Below, piece by piece: positions 32,390 to 43,253 of a DNA stretch of 64,000 nucleotides. Origin of the DNA: Amaurobius ferox (Eukaryota > Arthropoda > Arachnida > Araneae > Amaurobiidae); assembly GCA_951213105.1 (NCBI GenBank), contig OX578142.1, forward strand, positions 123,554,231-123,618,230. The letters run 5' to 3'. A program made the translations under genes and the position numbers. The notes under the pieces were generated by a model, which was given only the letters and a program-made list of their open reading frames with translations, was not told the DNA's origin and made no database searches. The number at the start of each line of letters is the position of its first letter. Position 1 is the first letter of the stretch.

Positions 32390-35040
32390 TATTTTATTTA
32401 TACATAAATTTACATTTTCGCTATTTAGTCATTACACAAAACACTCTGCTATGTTTGAATGAGGTGTCCTATTTATATTTATAAATGACACGATTGTACG
32501 GCTTATATAATGAACAACATTTATGCCTCGTATTTACTGCGTTACTTTAAAAATCGTATTAAATAAATTTTTTATGCCCTTAATGATTTTATTTTTTTTA
32601 TTTTATAGAGTCTTCTTTGCCCAACTATGTCGGGTAAAATGACCATTTCATAGGAGTATATTGATTTACTTCTTATAAGACATAACAGAGAAATACATTA
32701 AAAAACACAAACATAGTGGTGCACATAATATTGGTTAAGACAATTATTTAATTTTTATAAATTAATTAGTATTTTTAAAATTATTTATTTAGGGTGAACC
32801 ACTTTATCCACCCTTTTCCTATAAGAAATGAATTGTAAAATATTAAATATCTATTAAAATTCTTCAACAGCTAGAAAATAAAATCTATTTAGACTCAAAC
32901 ATTGGATCACTTTTTAACATTTCTAAGAAAAGTTACTCCCTGTTTCACTTACAAAACCTCAAAATTTAAACCGCATCTTGCTTAAAATATTTATAAAATA
33001 TAGTTTCGAAATGAAAAAATATTTCTTTAACTCTCACGGATCGAAGCTCTATTTAAGTTACACCAGCAACGTTTCTGCGCGCGACATGCTACCACTCTCT
33101 GAAATTTCACAGAAGAAATGCTTTTTTGTTCGAAGCTCTTTAAATGCTTCGGGGAAAATCGGAAAAACAGATTTTCAAAGAAATTCAGCGACTTTTCGAA
33201 ATCGAACAACATATTCAGCCACCTATATTTGATCAAGAACGAATGGAATAGTCTACAATTATTCGTAACATGCATTCTGTCACAAATCCCGCCGATGATA
33301 CGTCTTCATTCTCTGATACAACATCATCCATCTCAGTTTCTTGAATCTGCTGTACCCATTTGTTGCAGCCAGGATTATTTCGAGTTTGGATAGTTCGTTG
33401 TGGAGTAGAAAACCAGAAGTAATAGGTGACATTTTAAAAGTAAAATAAGAAACTGACATCTGTAGGTATAGACACGAATTGTTTGGAGAACCAGAAAACC
33501 TTTTTTTTTTCAGTGGGTGAAGAGTGATTCAATTTTGAATAGGATGTTCAATCTTTCTTACTAGATAGATCCCTTTAAAATAGTTTACTTTGGCAGAATG
33601 TTAAATTTAAGAAAACCTTGTTGAATCAAAAATAATTGCATTACTTTACATTTATTTCCAGCGAAATTTTTGCCATTTTGAACTTTTTGTATATAGAGTG
33701 TCAAGAAATTCGCAGACCAGACGAATAACCATTAATTTAACTCGGAATAAATCGTTAATTTAAGAAAAAATGATATATAAATGAAAATATAGATACACTC
33801 AACGGACAAAATTTATATAAATATAAATTTTTGGGAAAGTTCAGGTAGAGTTTATTCTGATTTAGTTGTACATCACCTACAGAAATGAATTTATATATAA
33901 GTAATAATTGCAAATTGAAGACCATTGTGCAAATAATGCAACGGGATTTTAGTAACATTGTAACAATTTGCTAGTTTGTAGACTTTTCACAATTACGAGA
34001 TAATTCGAAGAGATAAAAATAAACAATTTACGTTTATGGAATGCTAATGCTTAGGACAGTTTATAAAAAATTAACATAAAACACATTTTCATTTCCGAGA
34101 GACCAGAATTCAGTATTAACAAATGAAAATACAGTAAAAAACTTCACATTTTCATTTTAGTGGTGTAAAAATTTAACAATTTTGACGAGTTTTGGTATTA
34201 TAAATGTATTTATGTATTTTGGATATAAAATACTACATGCACACAATGCCACTGTCTTTTAAGCCACTGTCTTTTAAATTTATTTGGGTAATCTCTTTAC
34301 TAAAATCCATAAATATTTTCAATATTTGACATAAATTTTGCGATAAATGTCCCTTCATGGACAATTGTATTTAGAGAGTGAATCAAATTCTAACAATTTA
34401 TGACATAATTTATGTTTACATACACGCATTTAATATTGCAGCAGTTCTGAAATAAATATCGTGTTGCAAACAATCACATTTTAAGTAAATCCTTTTAAAA
34501 TATCTTATCATTATCATTTTGTAAGTCATCACATAACATAGCCAGATATATCTTCTAAATAATCATTGAGATTTTCTAATAAGAAAATACCACCGCACTT
34601 AAGCCCATAAACTTCCTAGCAGTAGTTTAGGTAGCTAGAAAACGCCTTCTCCACCGCAGTCTATAAATAGTGCAACATAATAAATGGTATAGCGCCCTAT
34701 AAGTGAGTTGGCCTGACCTCCCACAATCAATCTTAGGGTGGCAATCCGTTTTTATGATCAAACTTTGTATTGAGTCATAATTTTCTTGACAGCGCTGTAA
34801 TAATCTCTCGATAAATCGATGCCTCTAATTGATCGAAAGAGGTGCCCCACTTTTAAACGATTGCTGAAAAGATAATATAATATTTCAAAATGAGTGAAGG
34901 TTACCGAACGAAAAGTTAGCTACGGGTAGAAACTATGACGTGCATAAATATAAATATTAATTGCAAGGGATTTTATAAAAGTGGCAAGAGATACTACGGT
35001 TGGCGCCATTGGAAACTTTCCGTAAGAAAATAATTATTCC
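32390..35040. other. Unassigned AT-rich DNA
   Basis: About 2.6 kb with only short open frames (for example near 33000-33390) and no motif. A patch at 34600-34900 is a little richer in GC and contains 'gtctataaatagtgc', a TATA-like box without a gene attached. Confidence 0.3.
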
Positions 35041-35236
35041 GATATATATATATATAGAAATTTTTAATCAAAAACTATGCATAAACTACAGTAAGTACAA
35101 AAAAACCCATCTCTAGCATATCTGTTACAAATAAGTAACTAAAGACCAAGATTAAGGATAAAAATAAAAATAGAAGGCAACTTATGATTATAATGAAAAG
35201 GGGGTGAGGGAAGATGAGTATACAAAAATCAGAAAA

Positions 35237-35239
<3 letters not shown>

Positions 35240-35276
<37 letters not shown>
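35240..35276. repeat. (TA)n microsatellite
   Basis: Pure TA dinucleotides abutting the GTCAC-rich element. Confidence 0.95.
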
Positions 35277-35277
<1 letters not shown>

Positions 35278-35280
<3 letters not shown>

Positions 35281-35658
35281 CCCAACAGCATTTTTTTTCA
35301 CAGTGACGTAAGATGTACGTCACACTGTGACTTTAGGACGTCACAGGACGTCGCAGTACGTCTCGGCAATGTCATATTGAGGTCACAGCGAACTCATTTT
35401 GGCCATTTTCATGGTCGTTTGTGACGTCACATATTAACTTGCTTGTACGTCACATTGCAATTGCCATTGTAATGTCGTCACATTGTTACGTGTTAATTAA
35501 ATTGTGGAAACGTCACAGAATATAGTCACAATGAAGTTACAAAGTCACTACTACGTAACGTCGCACAGAAGTCACAAATATGATGTCACATAGTGACCCA
35601 GGTGTCACGTGACTACAACGTCACTGTCACACATGTGACGATCTTTGCTGTGAGGGTA
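35278..35658. mobile_element. GTCAC/GTGAC-dense foldback or MITE-like element
   Basis: About 380 bp in which I count about 20 occurrences of GTCAC or GTGAC, many as ACGTCAC or TGACGTCA. The ends are weakly inverted: 'taccccaacagca' on the left and, reverse-complemented, 'taccctcacagcaaagatcg' on the right. No reading frame. TGACGTCA is the cAMP-response-element core in animals; whether that matters here is speculation. The superfamily is not known to me. Confidence 0.65.
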
Positions 35659-35660
35659 AA

Positions 35661-36104
35661 TATATATTTAAAATATAAAAGCAAACACGGCAAAAATGAG
35701 AAAAAGCAATAAAAAATAGCTCAAGATTGAAGATCAAGACATGGAGAACAATTAACTGAAACTACACAAAATACGGCGGTTAGTTCGAAATTGCATTCTC
35801 GTCAGGACAGCCATACAATTCGAACTAAAACCGATAGAATAGCCAGTTTCTGACAATGGCGATATTATTTACCTATGAACACCATTGGAACTGTCTACTG
35901 GCTAGTGGAAGGACAAGTAATACAAATCAAGTGAATTATAAACCAGAAATATAAAAAGCAGAAATATTAACTCACAGGCACAGCCACCACGTGGGAGGCT
36001 ACATTTTCGCAGAGGAACATTCGACAGAGCATTTTACATCTCTTCGTCAAAGCGAGTGGACACCGAAATGAATACACTTGAACGAAAAATAATGTGTGTG
36101 AATA

Positions 36105-36105
<1 letters not shown>
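35661..36105. other. Unassigned DNA with a 17 bp inverted repeat
   Basis: ggttagttcgaaattgc (35777-35793) and caattcgaactaaaacc (35815-35831) form a hairpin with about a 21-base loop. The minus strand of this stretch (ctttgacgaagagatgtaaa near 36050) looks like retroelement terminal sequence, but no protein supports this. Confidence 0.35.

Positions 36106-36106
<1 letters not shown>

Positions 36107-36138
<32 letters not shown>
36107..36138. repeat. (TA)n microsatellite
   Basis: Pure TA dinucleotides next to the SINE insertion site. Confidence 0.9.
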
Positions 36139-36139
<1 letters not shown>

Positions 36140-36141
<2 letters not shown>

Positions 36142-36548
36142 CCTGTGTGTTGTTGCTGAGACCCAGACCGTCCGACCTACGAGAAAGGCGTAAGGTAACT
36201 TTTTGGACGGCCGGGAAGTGCCATCCAATTTAGACCGGAACCCAGTGAGGGAGGCATCCACAGGGATTGTATCCTCCTTCCCCTACCACCAACCTCTCGG
36301 AAGGACTTACGGACCCACATGTTTAACGTGATCGTACTCCGCATGAACACGGCGGCAGTTGTGGCAGCGTGCAAATCCAGCGCGCAAACCACCGGGCTAC
36401 CGCGCCCGAAGTGTGCCAACAGCACGCGGTGTTCCCAGGTGGTCACCCACCCAAGTACTAACCGCGCCCGATACTGCCTGACTTCGGTGATCTAACGAGA
36501 ATCGGTGTTTTCAGCACGGTACGGCCGTTGGCCCTGCCTGTGTGTTGT
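36140..36548 (-). mobile_element. Composite 5S rRNA + tRNA-SINE with 14 bp target duplication
   Basis: tgcctgtgtgttgt flanks the unit at 36140-36153 and 36535-36548. Read on the minus strand, the body is: about 118 bp of 5S rRNA (36532-36415), a short linker, then a SINE that starts exactly where the copy at 14364 starts (gggcgcggtagccc) and shares its body and 3' end (ggtcggacggtctgggtctc plus a CAACAA tail). The tRNA head has lost the B-box region present at 14364 (about 27 bases missing after 'ttgcac'), so transcription would depend on the 5S internal promoter. The single target duplication around both parts shows they moved together. Chimeric 5S/tRNA SINEs are known (AmnSINE1 of amniotes), but I know none with this body. 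Confidence 0.93.
36415..36532 (-). pseudogene. 5S rRNA-derived head of the composite SINE
   Basis: Minus strand starts gccaacggccgtaccgtgct, continues 'gaaaacaccgattctcgtta', 'gatcaccgaagtcaggcag', 'atcgggcgcggttagtactt', 'gggtgggtgaccacctggga' and ends 'acaccgcgtgctgttggc'. This is near full length for 5S rRNA with scattered substitutions. The internal control region (A box, intermediate element, C box at roughly nucleotides 50-97) is recognisably preserved. It is not a functional rRNA gene: no terminator T-run follows and it runs straight into SINE sequence. Confidence 0.93.
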
Positions 36549-36720
36549 GTCGTTGAGTGAGCCATGATTATAAATGTTGGATTAATAGGAAAGTTTAATA
36601 ACTATCTATTAATGGAACATCATTTAATTAAGTTTTGCATTAATAAGTAAGAAGTTTACATTTTTACTACAATTATAGATTATATTTTAAAAATATTAAT
36701 TATCTAAAATGTACCAACTT

Positions 36721-36834
36721 ATTACATTCTATTTGTTCAGAGATATCAATTTGTTAAACGTTTATAAATTTATTTTCTATAGAGTTTTTAATTTCAAATG
36801 ATGATTTCAAAAACAGAAAATTGAGTATATATCA

Positions 36835-36875
<41 letters not shown>

Positions 36876-37020
36876 AGGACATTACATTCTATTTGTTCAG
36901 AGATATCAATTTGTTAAACGTTTATAAATGTATTTTCTATAGAGTTTTTAATTTCAAATGATGATTTCAAAAACAGAAAATTGAGCATATATCAAATATT
37001 AGCAAACACAATTTTAGGAC
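36721..37020 (+). repeat. Recent tandem duplication, period 160 bp
   Basis: 36721-36880 and 36881-37020 share 'attacattctatttgttcag' through 'acagaaaattgag.atatat' with only a few differences; the first copy carries a (TA)n expansion (36840-36872) where the second has 'agcaaacaca'. Confidence 0.9.
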
Positions 37021-38070
37021 AAAGACAGCACCACATTAAGGAAATCGAGTCTTTTAAGTTGAAGTGTCTTCTACAATCGCTATCGTTCCACATTTGTGTT
37101 ATAGTGTGAATTATATAAAATTTAAAACATACGGAACTTCAAGTCTATTAAGTCTCTAAACCATTCCATAAAGATTAGGATTTCTGCAGACCATTTACAA
37201 TCAAAATTGAAACATAAATCAATAATGCTTCCATGTTAACAAACTGGAAAACATTTTTGTCATTAATCTATTAGCTTTGTGGAACTTTTGTGTAAGTTGT
37301 TCAAACCCTTGGAATAATAACCTTTGGAATAGAGTACTTCCGATTTAGGTTTTTGCATGCACAAATCTTTGAAGTGCGGAGAAATATTTAGAAGAGGAAA
37401 ATTTCGCTTACGATTATTGAGGATTTGTAACTCCGTATATCCATATCTTGTCGTTTTTTACCCTGTTTTTTATCTGTTAAAAAGATAATTCTATGTTTTT
37501 ATTTATACCACAATTTTATATGTATCAGCTTAACGCATAACTCTCACCTAACTTTCAAAATTGTTGAAAGTCGGCTGGATGGTCCTTAATCGAACAGCAG
37601 AGATTTTTAAGCAGAGTTCTGTGAAAGACTGTAATTCTGTGCGTCGTGTTCTGTGATGATTAGCTTCAATATAAATCATATCTTCACTTTATAAATTCAC
37701 GAGTTCGAGATTACTCCCTATCTGTCGTATGGACCATGTTGGGCCGCATTTCTCCTAAGAAGATTTGACCTGAGCCTGCCTGGCATCAGTTCAGAAAAAT
37801 TTATCCCGGAATAAATGCGGTTAACATATAAAGAAGTAAAAAATATATAATAACATACAAGCATTGAGAAATATTGTATATTTATGTTCTACATAGAGAA
37901 AATTTTGAAAATTGCCATTTAATTCAATTTTAGCCATGCCAATTCTTCAAATATTGATCTTATTTTACAATATATTGTTTATACACATGCTTTCTCTTGT
38001 AGGAAATGTAAAAATTAGATCTTTAATAATATTTTCCGTTTGCGTATTATTCATCTAATAAATATCTACA
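37021..38070. other. Unassigned AT-rich DNA
   Basis: No motif or repeat partner seen. Confidence 0.3.
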
Positions 38071-38074
38071 GTAC

Positions 38075-38300
38075 ATTAGACCTGAGTTCCCACAGTCAAA
38101 AAATCTCTGATTTTATGGGCTTTTTCAAAATTCCATTCAAAAATTGGAGTCTCTTCCGAATGTTTAATCTTGTTTCTAATCAACAGGGTGCAAGTACTCA
38201 CTGATTGTAATAACCGTTTCAAATAATTTTTGAAAAGCTCCATTCGTTTGCGAGATATCCCTTCCACACACACACACATATGTATATATATATTATGTAT
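38075..38300 (+). repeat. Fragment of repeat family B
   Basis: 'tttttcaaaattccattcaa', 'ccattcgtttgcgagatatc' and a CACACA tract follow the order seen at 28880-29070 and 59050-59240. Confidence 0.6.
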
Positions 38301-38490
38301 GTGTAACTCAAGTTTGTAAAAATTGCAACACCATGAATGAATCACGCGATTGAGCTAAAACTTACAACAAATGCAAATTAGTGTGTGCTATGCAAATGAT
38401 TAATTAGAATGTTCGAGTCACCGTGCATACGGGGGCTGAGAAGCGCCCTCTGAGTAGTTACTAAGCCTCTACGATGACAAAGAGTGCCAT

Positions 38491-38690
38491 ATGAGCAAGT
38501 TACGGCGTTTAAAAGGGAACGAATGATCGGCCATCGTGAAGGGGGTTTTCTTATCGTGCAATAGCAGCTGGTCCACGCAATTTCATAACGCAATTCCACG
38601 ATAGTGATACGAGGGTAGAAGAGATCCGGACGAGTCGCAAATCCGGCAGTAGACGTCGAAATATTACGTCAACACTCGTTCATACACCCC
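38491..38690 (+). pseudogene. Tc1-like transposase, N-terminal DNA-binding fragment
   Basis: From the ATG at 38491: MSKLRRLKGNERMIGHREGG, then a one-base shift in the T-run near 38547, then SYRAIAAGPRNFITQFHDSD and SRKSGSRRRNITST. This is the paired helix-turn-helix pattern with the usual G-x-R-R linker of Tc1 transposases. It differs from the Tc1 copies at 13.7-16.5 kb and 61 kb. The upstream 'gtaaaaattgcaacaccatg' near 38316 may be its terminal repeat. The rest of the gene is missing: (TA)n and another element begin at 38695. Confidence 0.7.
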
Positions 38691-38942
38691 TTATACATAT
38701 ATATACATATATATATATATATACAGGGTGTCCCAAGAACATTGACCTCGGCTTTTATTCCTTAAATATTGATCTTAGACATATATAATAAATTGCAAAG
38801 TTGCGTAAAAAATATACAGAATTTTACGAAATTGATAAAGATTTTCAGGGGATTAAATTTGAAGAAATACAAAATTTAAATTTTTATACGTCCGCCGTGC
38901 AAAATATTTCCAATGAGTAAAATGTGTCCCATACATATAAGG

Positions 38943-39001
38943 TAATGTCGAAAACCCAGACCATCCGACTCATCCAAGGACTAAGAGACATAAGTTAATG
39001 T
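38943..39001 (-). mobile_element. 47 bp truncated SINE with 6 bp target duplication
   Basis: Between taatgt (38943-38948) and taatgt (38996-39001) lies 'cgaaaacccagaccatccga' and more, matching the 3' end of the SINE at 36154-36200 (gagacccagaccgtccgacc). The related transposon copy at 56493 has this site uninterrupted (aaggtgatgtacaaaatttc), which confirms an insertion. Confidence 0.75.
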
Positions 39002-39493
39002 ACAAAATTTCAGCATTTTACCATAAAAAGTCCCAGAGATATGTTTAAACAAAGTTGGTGAGGGATTAATCACAAATTAAAGTGTAAATGTTTACAGCAA
39101 TAGTGCAAATGAAGCAACGCAAAAATGCATCATAGGCAAATAATATCTGCCTCTTATATTTAGATTTATTTACAATTTTTCAAAAATATGCTTCCTGAAA
39201 AATACCTTAAAATTTTACATGATTAAATACAGAATGAAACTTGGAAATGGCTCAATCAAAATGAACATTAAAATAGCTTAGAAATGTATGCATATGCATA
39301 TATCTGCCTCTGATTGGTGCATTACACAATAGCAACAGACGCATCATCACATGAGAAAGTTGTTTTTGCTCTGCCATTGATCAATCGCCTCGCTTACGCA
39401 AGCGTACCGCGCGCAGACCGGCAGTCTGAGTGACCCTTATGTATTTCACATTTCTGCTACATTTTGAGAGCGTAGTTAGCCTGTACCGACAGT

Positions 39494-40548
39494 ATGTTAC
39501 AATACAGCAACGAAGAACTTTTTGAAATGCTTATGCTGTGCAGTTTATGCAATCACAATGCTAATGAAACTGAATGGGGATATCAACATACTTTTCCCAA
39601 TTCTCGACATCTTTCTGGGAGATTTATTTCCCGATTGGTACAACGAGTGCGTGAAAGAGGAAGCGTACATCGTGTAGGTGGACTAGGTAGGCCCAGACTT
39701 CACGCAACTGATGTAGAAATTGATATTTTGGCTTACCTTTTCAGTCATCCACATAGTAGTGTTTGTACCGCTGCTTCAGAAATGAACGCACCACGTGCAA
39801 CAGTGTGGAGAATACTGAGACTGAATAAATGGCATCCGTTTAACATTCATGGTATGCAAGGACAGGAGCCAACAGATTATCAACGTCGTCTAGATTTTGT
39901 AAATTGGCTCTAAATCAGAAATATGCACATCCCTATTTCCTGAAAAATGTAATTTGGACTGAGGAATGCTGTTGTAAACAAAATGAATGCATAAATCCTC
40001 AAAATGAGCACTACTGATCTCACAAAAATCCATTCGTTGTACGTGATATTCATCATCAGAAGCAATTTTCTGTGAATGTATGGCGTGGTATTTTCAGAAA
40101 CCGTTTGCTTGGACTCATACTGTATGATGGTACTTTGACGGATAACAGATATGTTAATGAGATTCTGATTGCGGTTATTCCTGATTTTATGGATGAACTG
40201 CTCCTGACAGAACTTCCACATGTATGGTTTCAACAGGACGGATCTTCACCTCACCATACTACAGTTGTGAAACAGTGGTTAAATAACGAGTTTCCAGACA
40301 AGTGGATTGGCTTGCATGGGCCAGTCGAATTTCTCCCTAGATCGTCTGTGGATTTTTATTTGTGGGACCGTTTACTCACAACTGTTTAACTGTCACCTCT
40401 CTTAAATAAAGCAGAGTTGCAATAACGCATTCAAGATGGTTGTCGTGGCATCATCGAACAAGAACTGGATCAAGTGCATAGAAGCGTTATCAGGCAAATG
40501 CAGCTCTGTATTGGCATGGATGGAAAACATTTTGAACAAGCTTTGTAA
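39494..40548 (+). pseudogene. DUF4817-type DDE transposase pseudogene
   Basis: The start at 39494 (MLQYSNEELFEMLMLCSLCN) opens a 139-codon frame with the N-terminal helix-turn-helix (GRFISRLVQRVRERGSV, GGLGRPRLH, then SVCTAASEMNAPRATVWRIL). A frame change at about 39912 leads to FLKNVIWTEECC, where the first catalytic Asp (WTDE) is replaced by Glu. Then come a stop near 40016, HHQKQFSVNVWRGIF, NEILIAVIPDFMDELLL and HVWFQQDGSSPHH (second Asp). Next is IGLHGPVEFLPRSSVDFYLW, where four residues are deleted from the usual RSPDLTPLDF third-Asp box. Another frame leads to ELDQVHRSVIRQMQLCIGMD and a stop at 40546. An AATAAA lies at about 40600. The gene is dead. Confidence 0.88.
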
Positions 40549-40963
40549 TCTTTGTGCAAAGTTATTGTTTCTACACAGTGTAGATACTTCTGTACCAATA
40601 AATAGCAAAATTATTATTTATTTATGTAGTCATTGTTTTCTTTCGTAATTTGTGTATGACCCCTGAAACGTGATCTCTCGACATAATTTTTCCCCTTTGA
40701 TTTTCCTTCATGTCGCTGCATCGAAAAGTGGTTTAAGTCAGCATTTTTATCTTCTCATATCTCTGGGATTTTCATGATAAAATGCTAAAATTTTGTACAT
40801 CACCTTATTAGAGTACGGGGCACATTTTACTCATTGGAAATGTTTTTGTACGGGGACCGTATAAAAATTTAAATTTTGTATTTCTTAAAATTTAATTCTC
40901 TTGAAAATTTTAATCGATTTCATAAAATTCTGTACCTTTTTAAGACAACTTTTTTAAGACCCC

Positions 40964-41119
<156 letters not shown>

Positions 41120-42290
41120 TTTTATAATGTAAGATAATGAATTAGTTTTTAATCAATTCACCCAGATCCATGGTGCATTACACTATTAAAATTTCAACTA
41201 AGTATTCACTTTGTTATTTATGTCCTTCTGTTATATTTTACTGTGATTAGAGCGCCGTTGAACCAAATAGAGAGAGTCCAAGACAATTATACGAAATTTA
41301 TGACTTGAATTTGATCCTAGACTCTCACTCTACGAATTTAAAATAATAAGATTATACTCAAACAAAATGTGCAGCCATTATCTAAGTTAGAGTGTTAGTA
41401 TTATAACTGGTTTAACCAGACACCTTTCTTCATTTTGCAGCATTGTGATTGTATTTATTTCATGAATACATTTGTTTTAATTTTAATTATCAATTTTTAC
41501 ATTTACAGTATTCCCGATATTCTATTAAATCAAACGCAACAGGGATACACACACAAGGCCTATCTTTGTTGAAGAGAAAAATATTTGCTCAGAAATTTAA
41601 TCCAAATCAATGTGTTAATTTAATTATAATTTATAGTAATATTTCCATTATTTTGTTCTTCTGTGAAAGTAGGGATATAGTGTGAAAGATTTTGTCAAAA
41701 CTGAATTTTGCAGAAGGAATCTGATTAGCTAGTTTTACCTTTAGGGTCTTTAGAAAACTATTTTTAATTGGAAAATATCATTTAAGTGTACAGGTGAACT
41801 TTTCATATTTTACAAATGATCAAAATGTGACCCAATTCTAGATACTTTCTTTTAAAAAAATCTACTTAAAATAAATAATTACAATTTTGAGACATGTAAA
41901 ATCCATATATTTGATAGTAGGACAATTTTTAAAAGCTTAAAATATTAATTATTATGTACTCCAGTATTTATTAAGTGCAGAGATGGTCTTGAATTTCTAA
42001 ATTTCTATATTTTATCGCAAATTAATCTGTTTTAGTAGGACTCAAACGAAATAATTATTACATCTGTAAAATTAATTCTGAAGAATGAGAAGAATGAATA
42101 TTACATCTGAACATCTGAATCAGTGCTTAATAATTTATCTGTAGAGTTTTTGCTATTATCATTTTTAGTGTTTAAGTTTAATAACTGAGTGGACGCAATT
42201 TTAACTTTATTATTTTAATAATTTAAAATTAAATTAACCATGTAATTCTATCGTTTTACCCTTTTATTTATCTATTAGCTATAAAGTAGC
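41120..42290. other. Unassigned AT-rich DNA
   Basis: No motif recognised; part of the 3' half may be decayed upstream sequence of the Penelope-like relic that follows. Confidence 0.3.
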
Positions 42291-42294
42291 CAAT

Positions 42295-42700
42295 ATTCTG
42301 TCCCAATTCAATTTTAGGCAAGCCTTGAAACCTTTTTTAAAAAAGAACATTTTTGTTCTCTTAAGGACCCTATTCATATTTTAAACTGTTGAGGTGTTTA
42401 TTATATTCCTTGCGAATGTACTCTTGGTTTTGTTGGTCAAACAAAAATAGCTCTTAAATTTCGTATTAAGGTAGTTTCTAATCAAGTTATGTTTCTAAGC
42501 AAGAAGTTTATATGTCTGCAATTACTGAACATTCTTGAGATTCTATAATCATGTTTTTAATTTTTCCAAAGCTAAGATCATTTTCAATCCTTATACTATT
42601 TTTGAATAGGACTTTCTTTAAAGTTTTTTGGTTGTTTCTTATAAATGATTATTATCCATTCTTCTCTCCTGCTTGGAAATCTCTAGATTAATTTTTGGAT
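42295..42700 (+). pseudogene. Penelope-like element GIY-YIG endonuclease relic
   Basis: Role in the family: the GIY-YIG nuclease domain follows the reverse transcriptase and cuts target DNA. Frames SQFNFRQALKPFLKKNIFV, then from 42393 GVYYIPCECTLGFVGQTKIA and LKFRIK give GVY, the 'VG' of the YIG position as FVG, and the conserved Arg. After a gap, SAITEHS-stop-DSIIM and FPKLRSFS / AKIIFNPYTIFE in two frames resemble the C-terminal part. Several stops and frameshifts. A hammerhead-like fold lies about 300 bp downstream, as in the second relic. Confidence 0.75.
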
Positions 42701-42994
42701 TTCGTTTTTTTCCTTCTTATTTTAGAAATTTTCATCCATTTTCTGGTTTTTAATTTAATTGGGCTTTTATAAACAACTGTACACATGATATGATAACATT
42801 GTTGGGAATTCGATTTCCTCTTTGGTATTTTACCGTTCTTTCACAATGTCCACATTTTGATCCATCCTGAGGGATTTTTAACCCCTTCTTTCTGATCTCG
42901 CCATTGGCAACACGTTTATCCTGCTTCTGTCGCGCTTGCTGTTCTTTAATAAGTTGCCGATCTTTCTCTAACGACTGATGGTTGCTATTACTGT

Positions 42995-43041
42995 GTGTCC
43001 TGACGAAGAAGGCTGTTTTTGCTTTTGAAACTGGTCGATAC
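42995..43041 (+). ncRNA. Hammerhead-ribozyme-like fold 2 (Penelope-like terminal region)
   Basis: Layout: stem I 5' gtgtc (42995-42999); CTGACGA (43000-43006); an extra A; stem II gaaggc / gcttttt-side gctttt (43008-43013 / 43021-43026); GAA (43027-43029); a self-complementary ACTGGT (43030-43035) that can pair only between two molecules as a 3 bp stem III; C at the cleavage position 43036; stem I 3' gatac (43037-43041), which pairs with gtgtc using one G-U. All core positions of a type I hammerhead are present except for the added A before stem II. Confidence 0.6.
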
Positions 43042-43194
43042 TGTTAATTTTGTATTTTATGCTCCTTTTAATGAAGTTATTTAAATTTTACATTATAAAA
43101 ATAATGAAGTTAAAATAGGGCTCATTTACGCACTTCAAAAATTAAACCCTCCTTGCAAGTGTTTGAAAGTATTTTGAATACCATAGAGTCTAAC

Positions 43195-43195
<1 letters not shown>

Positions 43196-43249
<54 letters not shown>
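43196..43249. repeat. (TA)n microsatellite
   Basis: TA dinucleotides with one AAATA break. Confidence 0.95.

Positions 43250-43253
<4 letters not shown>

Larger units (their letters stand above)
38722..40965 (+). mobile_element. DD41D-type transposon with a DUF4817-like transposase, right end lost
   Basis: The left end is TA at 38722-38723 then CAGGGTGTCCCAAGAACATT. The left TIR region (to about 39070) is matched in reverse at 40700-40965 ('cattggaaatgtttttgtac', 'ttaaattttgtatttcttaa'). The right arm stops at 'tttttaagaccccatta' and a 155 bp (TA)n tract; the outermost 90 or so bases, present in the related copy at 57310-57395, are absent. The TIR of this family contains 'ataatttattatatatgtct', so microsatellite growth from that site may have destroyed the end. 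Confidence 0.85.

Noticed and set aside
35777..35831. CTGACGA...GAA on the minus strand as a third hammerhead
   Set aside because: Stem II would have only three pairs, position 15.1 is C, and no 3' stem I partner for ggctgtc is found nearby. The inverted repeat instead pairs through the GAA.
36415..36532. Functional 5S rRNA gene
   Set aside because: It lies inside a target-site duplication together with SINE sequence and has no terminator.
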